From the NCBI GenBank assembly GCA_026874595.1, contig CM049310.1, positions 25,159,058 to 25,223,057 of the forward strand: a stretch of DNA of 64,000 bases. The letters run 5' to 3'. The DNA is from Sipunculus nudus (lineage: Eukaryota; Annelida; Sipuncula; Golfingiida; Sipunculidae). The notes under the pieces were generated by a model. The model was not told where the DNA came from and made no database searches. It saw only the letters and a program-made list of their open reading frames with translations. Of the stretch, positions 48,701 through 58,077 are shown one piece after another. Within the stretch, counting starts at the first letter, position 1, and each line of letters begins with the position of its first letter. A program made the position numbers and the translations under genes.

Positions 48701-51641
48701 ACCTATCATGACCTGCATATATGATGTTTGAACTTAGTGAGTCTTACGGTTATGATTTGTTTCTTATAATGGAATCGGAGATGGTTTCATAGGTTTTGCT
48801 CCATAATTTTGAAGATATAAGTAACTGTGACCTATTTTTAGTTTCCGCAGAAGATTTAGCTGGACCATTTGGCACGTAAATTTTTTAACTTCCTGGTCTC
48901 ATACTTTTTTCAACCGTGTCAACAGATGGAATTTTGATGGAGAATAAAGGTCAAAATGACCTACTTTTTTGGCTTCCACAGAGAACTAATCAGAACCTGT
49001 TAACATATGAAGATTGAATTTCCTGGTTCCTACCGTTACGATATGTACCAAAATAGAAAACAGTCTCCAAAGTCTATCTCCATATCCCGGAGAACATAAA
49101 GCACAGTGACCTACTTTTCACTTTAAATAGAGGACATATCTGGACCATTAAGAATGTGAATTTTGACGGACGATAGACAAAGAGTGATCGCTCTAGATCA
49201 GATGACTTTCCACCACCTAAATACAATAGACATGTCAGCAGCCAGTTGCCCAAGTAAATCAACGTTTCGTTGGATTTTTCATAAGTGTTCCATGGGGCAT
49301 GACACCGTGCTGAATTGTGAAATTATTAAATATATCTTTGTCGGGAAATCAACCGACAGGTGACCCTGCCGCTGACATTTGGAAATAAACCAATAGCATT
49401 CTTCACATGGTTGGTTTAAGGCGAGTTACTGAACATCAGAATAGCTAATTCGCCGAACATGTCTACTGTACATATTGTAAAAGTGATCCTTGTATATGAC
49501 CATGCAGACCTCACCAGCACAGAGAGATAAGTTCAGATAACTATTTAGAACAAGTTATTTAAGTGATATAGTATAGGAGACAAATGTGGCGACAAAGGGT
49601 AATTAATTTGTTCTGTTACACTGGTAATACAATAATTTATTGGGGAAATTATTCTAAAATATGAATGATACTTTATTTAAAGTAGCAGCGTCATTTCCAA
49701 TCTGATGCTGTATACCAGGAATTTTCGTCTCGTGAATAATTAATGTTTCATGTTTGTCATTTTTTATTAAATACTCAGTAAAACCAATCTCATTCTCGCA
49801 TCTTTAGATGTTCATAAAATCAGCAGTCATCCTTCAACTTTGTCATGTACCATGACTTTGACGGACTCCGACACATGGACGTACGAATGTAACTTGTGCA
49901 AGGAATGTCATCTGCTGACCACGACAACCTTAAATTGAGTTTTATAACTTAATTGAGTTTATAACAATAATTAAAACTGAGATATATGTCAAAATGAGGT
50001 GCTTCATAAGTAGAAGTACAAATGTTTTCAGTTCAGTGGACGTAAAGGTTCAGTGAGGAGACACTGATTTCACTGTGTTTTGAGAAGGCACAAGACCCAT
50101 TAAAATACGTGCAGTCTGTTATTGTTCAAATTTTGGGTGTCATGTCACGTGACCCCCAACTATCATTTCTAGCTTATGCAATCTGACAGTCCGAATCAGC
50201 GCTAGAACTAAAAGTATCTTCAAAAATACTTGACTTTATCACTTTGAAAATGAGAACAACAGTATTTGATGCTTAATTAATGTATACGATTTGTGTAAGA
50301 GAGAAACTCGCTCGATTAAACAAATAATATTATATTATCCAGTCTTTCCTAACCGGGTGCGATCGGTATCCGGCACTGACAGCTGGCCGGCTAGTGAGCA
50401 ACACCGTCAGATATTGGAGAAAATCTATAACGTATGATAATGGACACATTTTATTCCTTGAGTTAACTTGCGTATATCTGATAAAAATTAGACTGAGCAT
50501 TAGCCTAGAACTCAAGTATGATGAGTTTTTCATGATTTCGGGCTTTGCGTCTCGACAGGCATTAAAATTGAAATGACTATCAGCAACGCCATTTTGAGGC
50601 CCCTTTTTATACTCCGGTTGGGTCACGTGTTTGGTAAATGGCGGGATTTTTGAGTGACATCAGGGTGCATGTATTCCGCCATGTTTGTATACAGTGGTTG
50701 CCCCAGCAATCTAGGTCAATGTCAGTAAAGGCTCCTGATGGGCCGGATGAACAACCAATTGCAGGGGCCTATCATTTTACTCAATAGAGCTTGACCCTGA
50801 TGAGTTTGATGTAACTATTAATAAATCCTGCGGTAGAGGTTGGCCATAAGCGTATAGGAGGGTGACCTCTGGTGGGAATAGAAGAAGTAAGAGTTAAAAA
50901 CTTGGATCCATTTTAAAGATCGTGTGCTGTGCTGATGTGATGCTCACATATGGTAACATTCTGTCAGGCAGGTTATTTAGTTTTCAATGGTTACAGGAAT
51001 ATTCAAACCGTCAGGTTGTTCAATTTTGCATTAAGATGTAAGAATGAGATAATGCACGTTCATAAAACGATATATTTTGAAGAATGATACCAAAAGAGAG
51101 AAAATCAAGTGCGCAGTTATAACTAACCGTGTAAGGTGGTACCATCAAGAGAAATATTGTACGAGCTTCCGTTTGACATCGCTCCACTCTGTAGAACTTC
51201 ACTGCAATGCTGGTACACTGGAGAAGGTGAAAACGTAAATTAAAAAAGAAAATAGCCACCCCTGATACCCTTTAATTAGTATAAATACAAATGTGAATGA
51301 TCAAGATTTTATTTTGTCTCCAGGTATTAAAATAGGCGCTGCACGATGTTATTTTGTCTCCAGGTATTAAAATAGGCGTTGCACGATGTATAAACCTGCG
51401 GTATCTCTGGATAAAGAGAAAATCGGTGACACGTTTACACGTTACAGATATTATTGTATAGACTAGATAGTCAAAATAATGTTTGTTATTTATTTTTGAC
51501 TATCGTTCATGAATATCCCATGCGTACAGCCGATGTGTAACATACTGAACTTTTGTTCAGAAAAAAAGGTTTACCTGTTTCAGCCCTTGATGACGCCATC
51601 AAGGCGACTCCTACCGCGAGCCAAATCTTCAGCGCAGTCAT
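37515..51641 (-). CDS. Gene B: paralogue of gene A, with a defective exon 8 donor (11 exons)
   Basis: Exons, 5' to 3' on the minus strand: 51575-51641, 51128-51217, 47206-47360, 46036-46211, 44862-45031, 42588-42680, 41498-41664, 40708-40883, 39211-39389, 38574-38779, 37515-37733. Joined length 1,698 nt, 565 residues plus TGA, with the same phase series as gene A. Layout: signal peptide 1-22, Caspr-type fibrinogen-like modules 23-219 and 220-424, F5/8C-like region 425-565. All landmarks (CEQ, C-x-C-I-F, GDTG, GPLRCY, CELQV) are kept, so it was under constraint until recently. However, exon 8 is followed by GGGAGT where GTGAGT is expected. Read-through would add three residues and stop (367 residues), removing the end of module 2 and the C-terminal domain. 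It could be a pseudogene, a truncated isoform, or an error in the assembly. Confidence 0.78.
38511..38566. repeat. (TA)n microsatellite beside the gene B exon 10 donor
   Basis: Pure TA tract that ends 7 nt from the exon boundary. Confidence 0.9.
38574..38779 (-). CDS. Gene B exon 10: first half of F5/8C-like domain
   Basis: Residues 425-493. DLELRQYVNWEP, DTAKLTDKSLTTCMTF, YLNVKLLGKDLPTSDI. 206 nt, phase 1 in and 0 out, donor GTAAGT, which abuts a (TA)n tract starting 7 nt into the intron. Confidence 0.8.
39211..39389 (-). CDS. Gene B exon 9: fibrinogen-like module 2, GDTG/GPLRCY segment
   Basis: Residues 365-424. KWGTSEGYFYDSDATPLPL, GDTGSYNEELYFTLGPLRCY. 179 nt with atttcag acceptor and GTAACT donor, exit phase 1. 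The reading frame is undamaged although the preceding donor is lost, so decay, if any, is recent. Confidence 0.83.
39408..39437. repeat. (TAA)n microsatellite
   Basis: Trinucleotide tract 19 nt upstream (minus strand) of gene B exon 9. Confidence 0.85.
39480..40473. mobile_element. 1-kb TIR element with five 180-bp units, in gene B intron 8
   Basis: Ends are ATGTCCCCGCC and GGCGGGGGCAT, an imperfect inverted repeat. The interior has five units of about 180 bp (starts near 39538, 39729, 39906, 40085, 40265) with CAAAAGTAGGTCAAC and ATCAGGCCAATATCTGCAGG. It ends with a GACGGAAGGACGG run and a short hairpin (GCCCCGGCCAC...GTGGCGGGGGC). No transposase; the frames inside are repeat translations. 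It follows the defective exon 8 donor in the same intron. Confidence 0.6.
40708..40883 (-). CDS. Gene B exon 8: CEQ and CRCIF segment with mutated donor
   Basis: Residues 307-364. VRCEQYMKVES, NPYYPPCRCIFNESC. Alignment with the other three CEQ exons (all 176 nt, phase 2 exit) puts the exon end at 40708. The intron would then begin GGGAGT, not GT; one change at +2 from GTGAGT explains it. No alternative phase-2 GT, GC or AT donor occurs before an in-frame TAG at 40698-40700. The acceptor (taacag) is normal. Confidence 0.75.
40941..40972. repeat. (CT)n tract
   Basis: Interrupted CT/CCCT dinucleotide tract in gene B intron 7. Confidence 0.85.
41334..41362. repeat. (GT)n microsatellite
   Basis: GT dinucleotide run in gene B intron 7, preceded by a short TA run. 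Confidence 0.9.
41498..41664 (-). CDS. Gene B exon 7: fibrinogen-like module 2, SHD segment
   Basis: Residues 251-306. STVNVQC, VTIVSHDMESRRHVNG, GSFLASPLYDITG and a final QLTVLK. 167 nt, acceptor ttgacag, donor GTCAGA, exit phase 0. The His-His pair of gene A is Ser-His here. Confidence 0.86.
42588..42680 (-). CDS. Gene B exon 6: start of fibrinogen-like module 2
   Basis: Residues 220-250. SLGMKHCGDLASAG, NTEYAVDPEGRG. 93 nt, phase 1 at both ends, donor GTGAGG as in gene A. Confidence 0.87.
42717..42757. repeat. (TA)n microsatellite
   Basis: Pure TA tract upstream (minus strand) of gene B exon 6. Confidence 0.9.
43150..44120 (-). repeat. Dispersed block, member 2 of an inverted pair
   Basis: Reverse-complement partner of 25890-27095, located in gene B intron 5. 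Its ends are not sharply defined. The plus strand carries TTTAAATAAAG near 43548 and no long open frame. Confidence 0.6.
44862..45031 (-). CDS. Gene B exon 5: fibrinogen-like module 1, GDTG/GPLRCY segment
   Basis: Residues 163-219. CNCHQDATWDADEGYLHDST, LPVTAV, GDTGDVSEELYYTLGPLRCY. The C-N-C motif before W-x-x-D-x-G matches Caspr fibrinogen-like domains closely. 170 nt, acceptor tttttag, donor GTTAAA (weak but GT), exit phase 1. Confidence 0.88.
45519..45830 (+). mobile_element. tRNA-derived SINE in gene B intron 4
   Basis: The head (45519-45586) has an A-box TGGCTCAGGGGTAGAGC and a B-box GGTCGTGAGTTCTAATCTC with tRNA spacing. A body with TCGGCCCCCACCTAGGG follows, then a 13-G run at about 45702-45714. 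No tRNA function is claimed: the acceptor stem is not intact. Confidence 0.65.
46036..46211 (-). CDS. Gene B exon 4: fibrinogen-like module 1, CEQ and CxCIF segment
   Basis: Residues 105-162. QLATRCEQKMKVEC, then HHWLEGLGGTQ, NPYAPGCQCIFKESC. 176 nt, acceptor attacag, donor GTAGGG, exit phase 2. Closely similar to gene A exon 4, including the donor context. Confidence 0.88.
47206..47360 (-). CDS. Gene B exon 3: fibrinogen-like module 1, HHDKEQ segment
   Basis: Residues 53-104. EVECLQTGPTTAVTVIHHDK is shared with gene A; the second half (YENPGFFRANPNYQ) is more diverged. 155 nt, acceptor ctgtgacag, donor GTAATA, exit phase 0. Confidence 0.88.
47361..51127. other. Gene B intron 2
   Basis: 3.8 kb intron. 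It contains a decayed relative of the composite TIR family near 48640-49150 (GATATAAGTAACTGTGACC, GTTATGATTTGT motifs). No coding exon recognised. Confidence 0.5.
48640..49150 (+). mobile_element. Decayed member of the composite TIR family
   Basis: Two or three degenerate units with phrases matching the 340-bp units (ATAAGTAACTGTGACCTA, TTTCC...GAGA, TTACGATATGTACC). Very diverged. Confidence 0.35.
51128..51217 (-). CDS. Gene B exon 2: start of fibrinogen-like module 1
   Basis: Residues 23-52. Reads VYQHCSEVLQSGAMSNGSS with NGS and NIS sequons. 90 nt, phase 1 at both ends, acceptor tctccag, donor GTTAGT. Directly homologous to gene A exon 2. Confidence 0.85.
51308..51388. repeat. Forty-bp direct duplication
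   Basis: Two adjacent near-identical copies beginning TATTTTGTCTCCAGGTATTA in gene B intron 1. They differ by one base. Confidence 0.85.
51575..51641 (-). CDS. Gene B exon 1: signal peptide
   Basis: Residues 1-22, MTALKIWLAVGVALMASSRA then ET: basic residue, hydrophobic core, small residues before the predicted cleavage site. Start codon 51639-51641. Donor GTAAAC, phase 1. A tcattag acceptor at 51659 fits splicing from the 5' UTR exon at 52198. Confidence 0.83.
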
Positions 51642-52197
51642 AGGCGAGTCCTAGCGTCCTAATGAGAAAATGAGGAGATGCGACAAGTATTTTAATTGCT
51701 GAACGCCCCCCCCCCCCTCCCGCTAACCGGTCCTGGATTAGGTGTGGACGAATAACACCGTTCAGGTGACTTACCCTTTACCTTACTATGGGCGAATAAA
51801 ACGTTCAGATTACGTTTACTTAGCTTACACAATGCGTACGGAACCGTTTGAAGATAAAAACATATTCTTGAAGGTGTAGCATATTCTTGACATAGCTGTA
51901 ACATATAGCTATATCCATTTCAGGTAAGATATGATCATTTTTTCAAAAAGGGCAGACCCGAACTTTAGGGTCGTCTATACGACAAACTATTTTCTTAATT
52001 AAGTACAGAAACCTTGATGACATGTAAATAGGTTGAAATTTGTGCTGCTTCCTATGTTATGAATCACTTTACAACGTCTCTTACGAGGATGCCAAAGCTC
52101 AGAATCTGTAAAAGATTAAATGTTTACGACGAACAAAAATTAAAGGATAACAATGGAAATATCCGGAATTAGTTTTTAAAATGAAAGCGTTGCCTAC

Positions 52198-52367
52198 CCT
52201 TTGTACCCATTGTCTGAGTCACCTGTCTATTGACTGGTTTAACTGAGGAAAAGGAGTGGACACTCGGCACGAGTATGTGTCATCAGTCACACAACAGAAT
52301 AGAGAAATCGTTAATATGCTCATAGCCAGTCCACTTCGTCATCAAGATTTAATGGTAAACCAGTCAC
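52198..52367 (-). other. Predicted 5' UTR exon of gene B (P2)
   Basis: Diverged homologue of the P1 and P1' leaders: shared segments include a TTAACGAT core, the ACCAGTCA/TTTACCAT-type stretch and the GTAGGC donor (52192-52197). It is followed 0.5 kb downstream by the gene B exon 1 acceptor. A candidate TATA lies about 30 nt upstream of the assumed start. Confidence 0.5.
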
Positions 52368-52396
52368 CTGTGTCTAAGCTGTGACCCAGGGGAACC

Positions 52397-52404
52397 ATTA
52401 TAAT
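52397..52404 (-). promoter_or_regulatory. Candidate TATA box of gene B
   Basis: ATTATAAT on the minus strand at the position matching the P1 TATA, followed by CCCTGGGTCACAGC, which is shared with P1. The sequence immediately upstream (from 52421) belongs to segmental duplication SD1 and has no counterpart at P1. Confidence 0.45.
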
Positions 52405-52421
52405 ACCTCAACTGACAGGCC

Positions 52422-52814
52422 CCAACTCAGCTGTGTCAAATATTACTTTGTCTACTGTCCACTTTAATCTGTCATGCCTCTTTTTTGCTTTAAACTCATT
52501 GACCTCCAAACATCTGTCTTTTTCTTGAGTTTAATCAAGAATGGACTGCGCGAATTTTAATTTCTAGGACAAAATATACTATGGTTCAAAGGAAGGGACG
52601 GTGTTCTTCTTCAGGTTAGTTTGGGTCTCTTAGGTATTCCTTTATCCTGCATTTTTAAGATTTAATATTTTGCGGCTTTTGAGGTAGTTTGATATTAGGG
52701 ACGCGGCGTAAAGGGATATGGAAGGTCAAGAGAACAGATTTATGATGAACAGCTACAGATATTTCTGTAAATTATATAATCTGCTTACCTCCAGATATCC
52801 TCCTCATCAAACAT
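52422..52814 (-). pseudogene. SD1 copy of the MFDEEDIW gene fragment, broken
   Basis: Exon 1 (52789-52814, MFDEEDIW) and its GTAAGC donor are intact, as is the exon 2 acceptor (52545/52546). Exon 2 lacks one G in the AAAAAGGACAG stretch present in SD2 (about 52517-52523), shifting the frame. The exon is then cut at the duplication edge (52421), losing its end and donor. It cannot encode the SD2 protein. Confidence 0.55.
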
Positions 52815-52979
52815 TGGTTCTCCGTTGGACCGGGAGGAGAGGTGAAGGCAGGGCGTTCTGTTTCTGTGTCAGACCGGGAGATGAAGGCAGGTATATTGTG
52901 TATTAGTATCTAATATCGGCGATGTTCATTCAAACGGTTCAGTGCCGGGTTTGCAATTCATTCATATTTTAGAGTTATC

Positions 52980-53232
52980 CGGTCATCTGAGACTGTCAAC
53001 AGGGGCTGGACAGAGCAATATCGAATTTACATTTGTTAATAATACCAAGACCCGTTTAAACACGCTACTGTCCCCATAATATTCCGTTATTTCTTCTTTT
53101 GCACTTTAAAGATTTTCAGTATCGAGAACCCGGGGGGGAATAATTTTCCAATCACTACTAGGTAGATCAATTTTAATATCTAAAGGGATATTGAACAGAT
53201 TTGTCAACAGAAAACCCTTTACTCTAAACATA
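52980..53232 (-). pseudogene. SD1 copy of the MFRVKG frame, with premature stop
   Basis: Same sequence as 60852-61100, but a TAA replaces the Gln codon after TENL, about 42 codons in, and Leu-Pro-Arg is Pro-Pro-Arg. The rest downstream still aligns. Confidence 0.35.
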
Positions 53233-53848
53233 TTTGGTACATTTCATGTGGCGCATGCGAAAGGTGCCTCAATAACATTACCTCGATTCGTTTTTATAAG
53301 GTTGAACCCTTGGTGGTAAACATTGATAAACAAAATATAGATTAGTTTCCGCATTTCTAAAGATATGTTCAAATGTTCACTATCTAATGTCGGATATCAT
53401 TTAATATGATCCGGATTCAAGAAGATCATCAACGAATTTTCACAAATGTACAGAGGCTAGCATTCCATTCACTAGTAACTGGAATTTAAATCACCTGAAA
53501 AATCAAACCACACGATTTTTTTACTTTTATTTTTGAAGGCAGTATATATCAGGATAATCGATTATATATTTAAGAAAGAAATTACGACAAGTGTTTGGCA
53601 GGTCTTTTTGAGCATAAATAAATAAAAAAGTGACACAATTTTATCATACATAAAGAGAAAAATTAGCAGGGATTCTTTCGGAACTAGCATTTTGATTAAA
53701 GTCTAACCCAGAAGGTGGTCAGAACAAGACACGAACTTAAAATTTTGCTCTCACAAGTACAGCTACCTAACCATCACACCACCTCTCTCCACATAAAACG
53801 TAGACATATGATTTGCTAAATCTTAAAATTTGAGTTAAGGTATTTTAG

Positions 53849-53849
<1 letters not shown>

Positions 53850-53900
<51 letters not shown>
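53850..53900. repeat. (TA)n microsatellite in SD1
   Basis: TA tract about 50 bp long; the SD2 counterpart at 61719-61757 is shorter, which explains most of the change in spacing between the copies. Confidence 0.9.
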
Positions 53901-53903
<3 letters not shown>

Positions 53904-55500
53904 GCATATAGAATGTTAAATATTCTCACATGACTTTACTAATCAACACAGCTCACAGAACGTTCCAATCGTACAACAAAATGTTTCAGAAGAGCCTATT
54001 GATTTAGGTGTTTAAATTTTACAACATGAATTAATCGCTTTGAAAGCAAAAGTACGGTCACTGCATGGCCATGATAGAAGTTGAAAGGCTTAACAGAAAC
54101 TGTACTATGGCCATGTCTTGGTGGCATTAGTTTGGGTAAACAATAATTCGCCCTCGTGTGAAGCAAGTTGGGGCTGTCATGTCTACACTCTCCGTTGGTT
54201 AGCATGCCATTTTTAAACAGATTACTTTAAGGCCTAATATAGCCATTCAGATTCTCGTTGTTTAGGCGAGTTCAATAGCAAATCTAGCATGACACGTGGT
54301 ATGTATGTATTTAATAAAAAATATATGCCTGGGGAAGACAACCAAGGTGCCGTGTTGAGCTATATGATTAATATACATATGTGATTGCATTTTTAATTGT
54401 TTTATATAGGATATATTTCTATTCTAGAAAATACAATTCGTGCAGAACCTATAAAATCGAGCTTGCAATCTCAACTGATGTAATCATGTAGTTATGATGA
54501 CTCTATTTTCATGGTCAAACTTTGTAATCATCTTAGCTTCGAATGTATATTGGTATAATGTAGAGAAAAACGTAAGGATATGTTATGTTATATCCTTAAA
54601 TTTAAATTATGCAGCATATATGCGTTTTAGTTCATTTTTAAAGCAATTAATTGCAAGGGACCGCTTTTACTTAATTTTTCCAACGCCAATTTTTTTTACC
54701 CAAGTCCGCCCCTGTTCTTCACCAAATGTTACCGACATATTCATCACATAACTGGAATATTATTATAACGTGGTGATGAAGTCACCTCAGCTGAACGACT
54801 TTATGCAATCCTGCCTGCCTATAGCCGAGTCTGCACATAAAAACTCTTGAGCCTCCAAATCATGCACCATGATTATTTAGAGCAAAAAGCAGTCCTAAAA
54901 AATTTCATGGAATCAATTTCAAAATGATGTTTCCAAATGACTTTCAATTTCTCTGATCGCAAAATTTATACTTTTACATATATGCTTAAATGGGGCAAAA
55001 TCCGTTTCCTTTTATCTCATGAACATATGCAGAATCATATCAAATTTGTGAGTAACATTGATCATGTGAATCCTGTCTGATGGTCACCAATTATGGTGGC
55101 TTACTCTTTGTGAGGTGATATGGCATTTTCTGTTTATTCCTGAATTAGGCAGACAATATTTACACTTTTGTTTTCACACCATGCTTAATTAATTATGTTA
55201 GAGCAAGAAATATCAACCTATATGACTTAAACGGCTTATCTACAATTTCGCTTCTTCATGCACATGCAAAAGTTACTAAACAGAAAATTTTACAATTTCA
55301 GGTGTTTGCATTCTGGTACAAATTAACTCTCCCAAGTGCTGGAGGAGCTGTTAGCATAACAGGCTTCCTCTGAATAAATTGCAGTGTAAGAAAACCTTTT
55401 AAGGTTTAAGACGTCAATTAACATACGTTGCGGGTAATCAGAGAATAATCGAATGCATAATTATAAAATATCCAGCAATATTAAACGAACAGTCTAGCAT

Positions 55501-55503
<3 letters not shown>

Positions 55504-55542
<39 letters not shown>
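55504..55542. repeat. (TA)n microsatellite in SD1
   Basis: TA tract followed by a G run; the SD2 counterpart is at 63359-63398, where the G run is longer. Confidence 0.9.
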
Positions 55543-55546
<4 letters not shown>

Positions 55547-55685
55547 TGGGGGGGCATGTATGGTTTCGTAAGTGAAATTGTCTGTATACTGGGTCAACAT
55601 GAGAAGAGCGACCATAAAGAAGAGCTATGGAGTAAAATTTCCTGTTTAAAACAACTCCCAAGACATTTTTGCCAATAAGCATACA

Positions 55686-55994
55686 TTAAGGATACCCTAC
55701 AATTTCGACCGGTGTACCAAAGTTATTATTTATTTTGCCTATGTTTTCAGATGACGTCAACACAATATATGTGCTCAAGCATTCTGCAGGAACCATCGTT
55801 AGGTTCTCAATAAGATTGATTAAAGTGTCGAATTCAAGTGAAATTGGTAATGAGAAGCCATCGACTCTAAAGCCGCATGACCCAGATGTCTTTGTTTTGG
55901 CGTCACACTGGAAACATCTCCTTGTTTGTTCCGGCAGATATGCTTTCAGTGAATCTCGACAAGGCCACACCAAAATATAACTGTTAAACCGCAA
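55686..55994 (-). CDS. Unrecognised Cys-containing frame (SD1 copy)
   Basis: 102 codons: SYILVWPCRDSLKAYLPEQ, RRCFQCDAKTKTSGSCGF, LTMVPAECLST and TYIVLTSSENIGK, ending TAA. Composition is protein-like, with six cysteines, but the opposite strand is also open, so coding status is unsure. It lies downstream of the hemopexin-like exons in transcription order and might be a later exon. Confidence 0.28.
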   Translation of the reverse strand: MRFNSYILVWPCRDSLKAYLPEQTRRCFQCDAKTKTSGSCGFRVDGFSLPISLEFDTLINLIENLTMVPAECLSTYIVLTSSENIGKINNNFGTPVEIVGYP

Positions 55995-56224
55995 TCCCGT
56001 TAAAGAAATAATAATCTGCAGTAATAATGCATCATTTTCTTTCCAAAGAGTATTATTGAAATTATTTAAATATATATGTGCTGTTTGTATTTACGATTTT
56101 CAAATATTCTGTAACCTTGCAAAGTAACAAAAGATCTCGTACTTTGGTAAATTAAGGTAAATCAAGGTAAATTTGAAGAAAAAAGTCGTAAGCCCGTTCT
56201 ATATTTTTGGTCCAGAAGTTCGTG

Positions 56225-56775
56225 GAAAAAACTAGAATACGCCAAAATCAGAGTGGAACGGGTGAAGTGAGGCATGGATTGAGTGGGAAAGGGAAATAGA
56301 GTGAGGTGTGTTGCATATTAGCATGGGTGTCTGCAGCCGAAATGTGTATGTAGGTTGCGCCACCTACCACAAATCCAGAAAGCTGTCTAAGTTGTATACA
56401 TATGCAACATTTTAGGCAGAAGAGTCAAACCACTACATGTATATGAGTGATTTTAGGCCACGGCAGACATACAGACAGACGCTGTGCAAAAATGGTTGCA
56501 GGTGGCCCCTCCAGTTTTTTGTATGATAAAGAGCTATGTGAGATCTATACATATGCAAACTTATGGCCCAATCGGTCATACGGTTCCCGAGATATGAACT
56601 TGAATGTCTGTAGCGTAAACTAGAATGTAGGTGGCGCCACCTGTAATTAAATCAAGGAAGCTGTCCAGGATGTATAAACCTGCAAAATTTTAGGCAGTTA
56701 TGTCAAACCACTACAGAGATATTAGTGATTTTAGCCCACGGCAGACAAACAGACGGACGCTGTGCAAAAATGGTA
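56225..56775 (+). mobile_element. Partial composite-element copy (285-bp units)
   Basis: Closely similar to 12745-13320: AGAGTGGAACGGGTGAAGTG, GATGTAGGTTGCGCCACC-like and AGGTGGCGCCACCTGT motifs. It stops abruptly after GACGCTGTGCAAAAATGG. Located between SD1 visible homology and the hemopexin exons. Confidence 0.65.
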
Positions 56776-57669
56776 ATAAAACGTGTCATTTTATACACAA
56801 TATTATTAATGCTAAATTCTATATTATATTAAATGTAAAATACCAATTTTAACCAGTACAACCACATTACTAAATCATATGACAAACATATAGACATTTT
56901 CAGAGGTTTTTCTAAATCCATGTATATATTTTTCAAATATCTAGCACAATGAGGAAATGTTAATGTTTTGAAGTGGATCTACACCCTTGATTATATCACA
57001 ATTTACATACGTTAAATACAAAACACATGAAGTCAGATACATACAAGAGGAACCGGAATGTAAAGATAATGAAGATATTATACTTTTATCATTTTAATTA
57101 AACAAAATATTATCTTTATTTGTCTTTATAATGGAAGGAACATCAATTTCATTGGTAGCCGACACGTATTACTAATGTGGTAGTTTTCTATCATGAGTGG
57201 CACATTTTATTTCAGAAGTCTGAATTTTTTAATTTCTGTAAAAAGTGAGGCAGTACAGATGCTACCAAAATTTTTGAAAGGTTAGATATCCAAGCTGGAA
57301 GGCTTGCATGAAATATTTCTTAAACATTCAAGAAGCCGTTCCTCAGAAATTCATACCTAAAGAAGTTCTGTAACAAAAAGGTGTAGGTGGTGCCATTGTC
57401 TTATGCAATGGGAAAGTTATTCCAGTTATTAGGATTTATATGAGAGGATTCTATGAGAAATATATTCTTTCACAGGCCAAATACTTCCCGTAACGTGAGA
57501 TACTGCATTGTCACATCCCTAGTATGACAGTTATTTATATATAATGATCTAACATTTTGGGTAAATGTTTAAGTTACTTTGAAGACATGTTTGTTTAAAA
57601 ATGACAGATTAGTCTGCGTGTGTTACATATTACGACCACTCTAACAACACTATAAGGAAGGAGACATAC
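56776..57669. other. Gap between repeat copy and hemopexin exon 2
   Basis: AT-rich; if the hemopexin-like gene continues, a phase-2 exon should lie here or beyond, but I could not identify one. Confidence 0.4.
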
Positions 57670-57853
57670 TTAAACGCGAACGCTGTCCCGTTGGATACAA
57701 AATAAATTTGGTCCAACATGTCACCTCCGCTCAGCATCGTGTCTGGCTTTGAAGGTATCTGTCCGGAGAACACTTCGTCCACTGTTTTAGGAAAACCCGG
57801 TGTCAAGGACACTGCGGTAATAATTTTCCCCGCGTATTTGTAGACGAAGTTAT
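57670..57853 (-). CDS. Hemopexin-like exon 2 (partial gene)
   Basis: 184 nt, acceptor tttcag, donor GTATGT, entry phase 1, exit phase 2. Continues the frame of 58078-58320: NFVYKYAGKIITAV, PGFPKTVDEVFSGQIPSKPD, YFVSNGTAFAFK. P-G-[FY]-P-K followed by G-x-I-P-x-x-x-D is the hemopexin blade linker. No further exons are certain. This stretch lies in the duplicated unit, but its second copy would be beyond the window. Confidence 0.62.
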
Positions 57854-58077
57854 CTGAAATGACGGGCAAATAAAAGATACAAATGATGAACACTTTAACT
57901 GTAAGAAGACGGTATTATTTTGAGAAAAACCTTTTCGACATCCAGAGCAACAACTAAGTCTGCCCTATAAATGCTATAGACTATCAACGATAATTTAAAC
58001 GTTTATTATTTTATCATTTGCAGTGAAATAATTTGTGCATTTAAAAAAAGTTTCAGGAGAAGACTCTGAAGGCTCAC

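Larger units (their letters stand above)
52421..56120. repeat. Segmental duplication SD1 (part visible in both copies)
   Basis: Near-identical to 60305-64000 in the same orientation, spacing 7.86-7.88 kb, differing by scattered substitutions and microsatellite length. The spacing and the adjacency of the copies imply a tandem unit of about 7.9 kb whose second copy runs past the window end. SD1 carries disabling changes absent from SD2. Confidence 0.9.

Noticed and set aside
50590-50611. TATAAAAAGG followed closely by an ATG opening a short signal-peptide-like frame (MALLIVISILM) on the minus strand
   Set aside because: The ATG is only about 10 nt from the TATA motif, too close for a start site, and the frame stops after 20 codons with no donor in phase. 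It lies inside gene B intron 2.
53996-54205. Minus-strand frame (69 codons) in SD1
   Set aside because: Looks somewhat protein-like, but substitutions in SD2 hit all codon positions and there are no convincing splice sites.
54494-54751. Plus-strand frame (85 codons) conserved at 62352
   Set aside because: Conservation is explained by the recent segmental duplication; no splice sites, low-complexity hydrophobic composition typical of AT-rich DNA.
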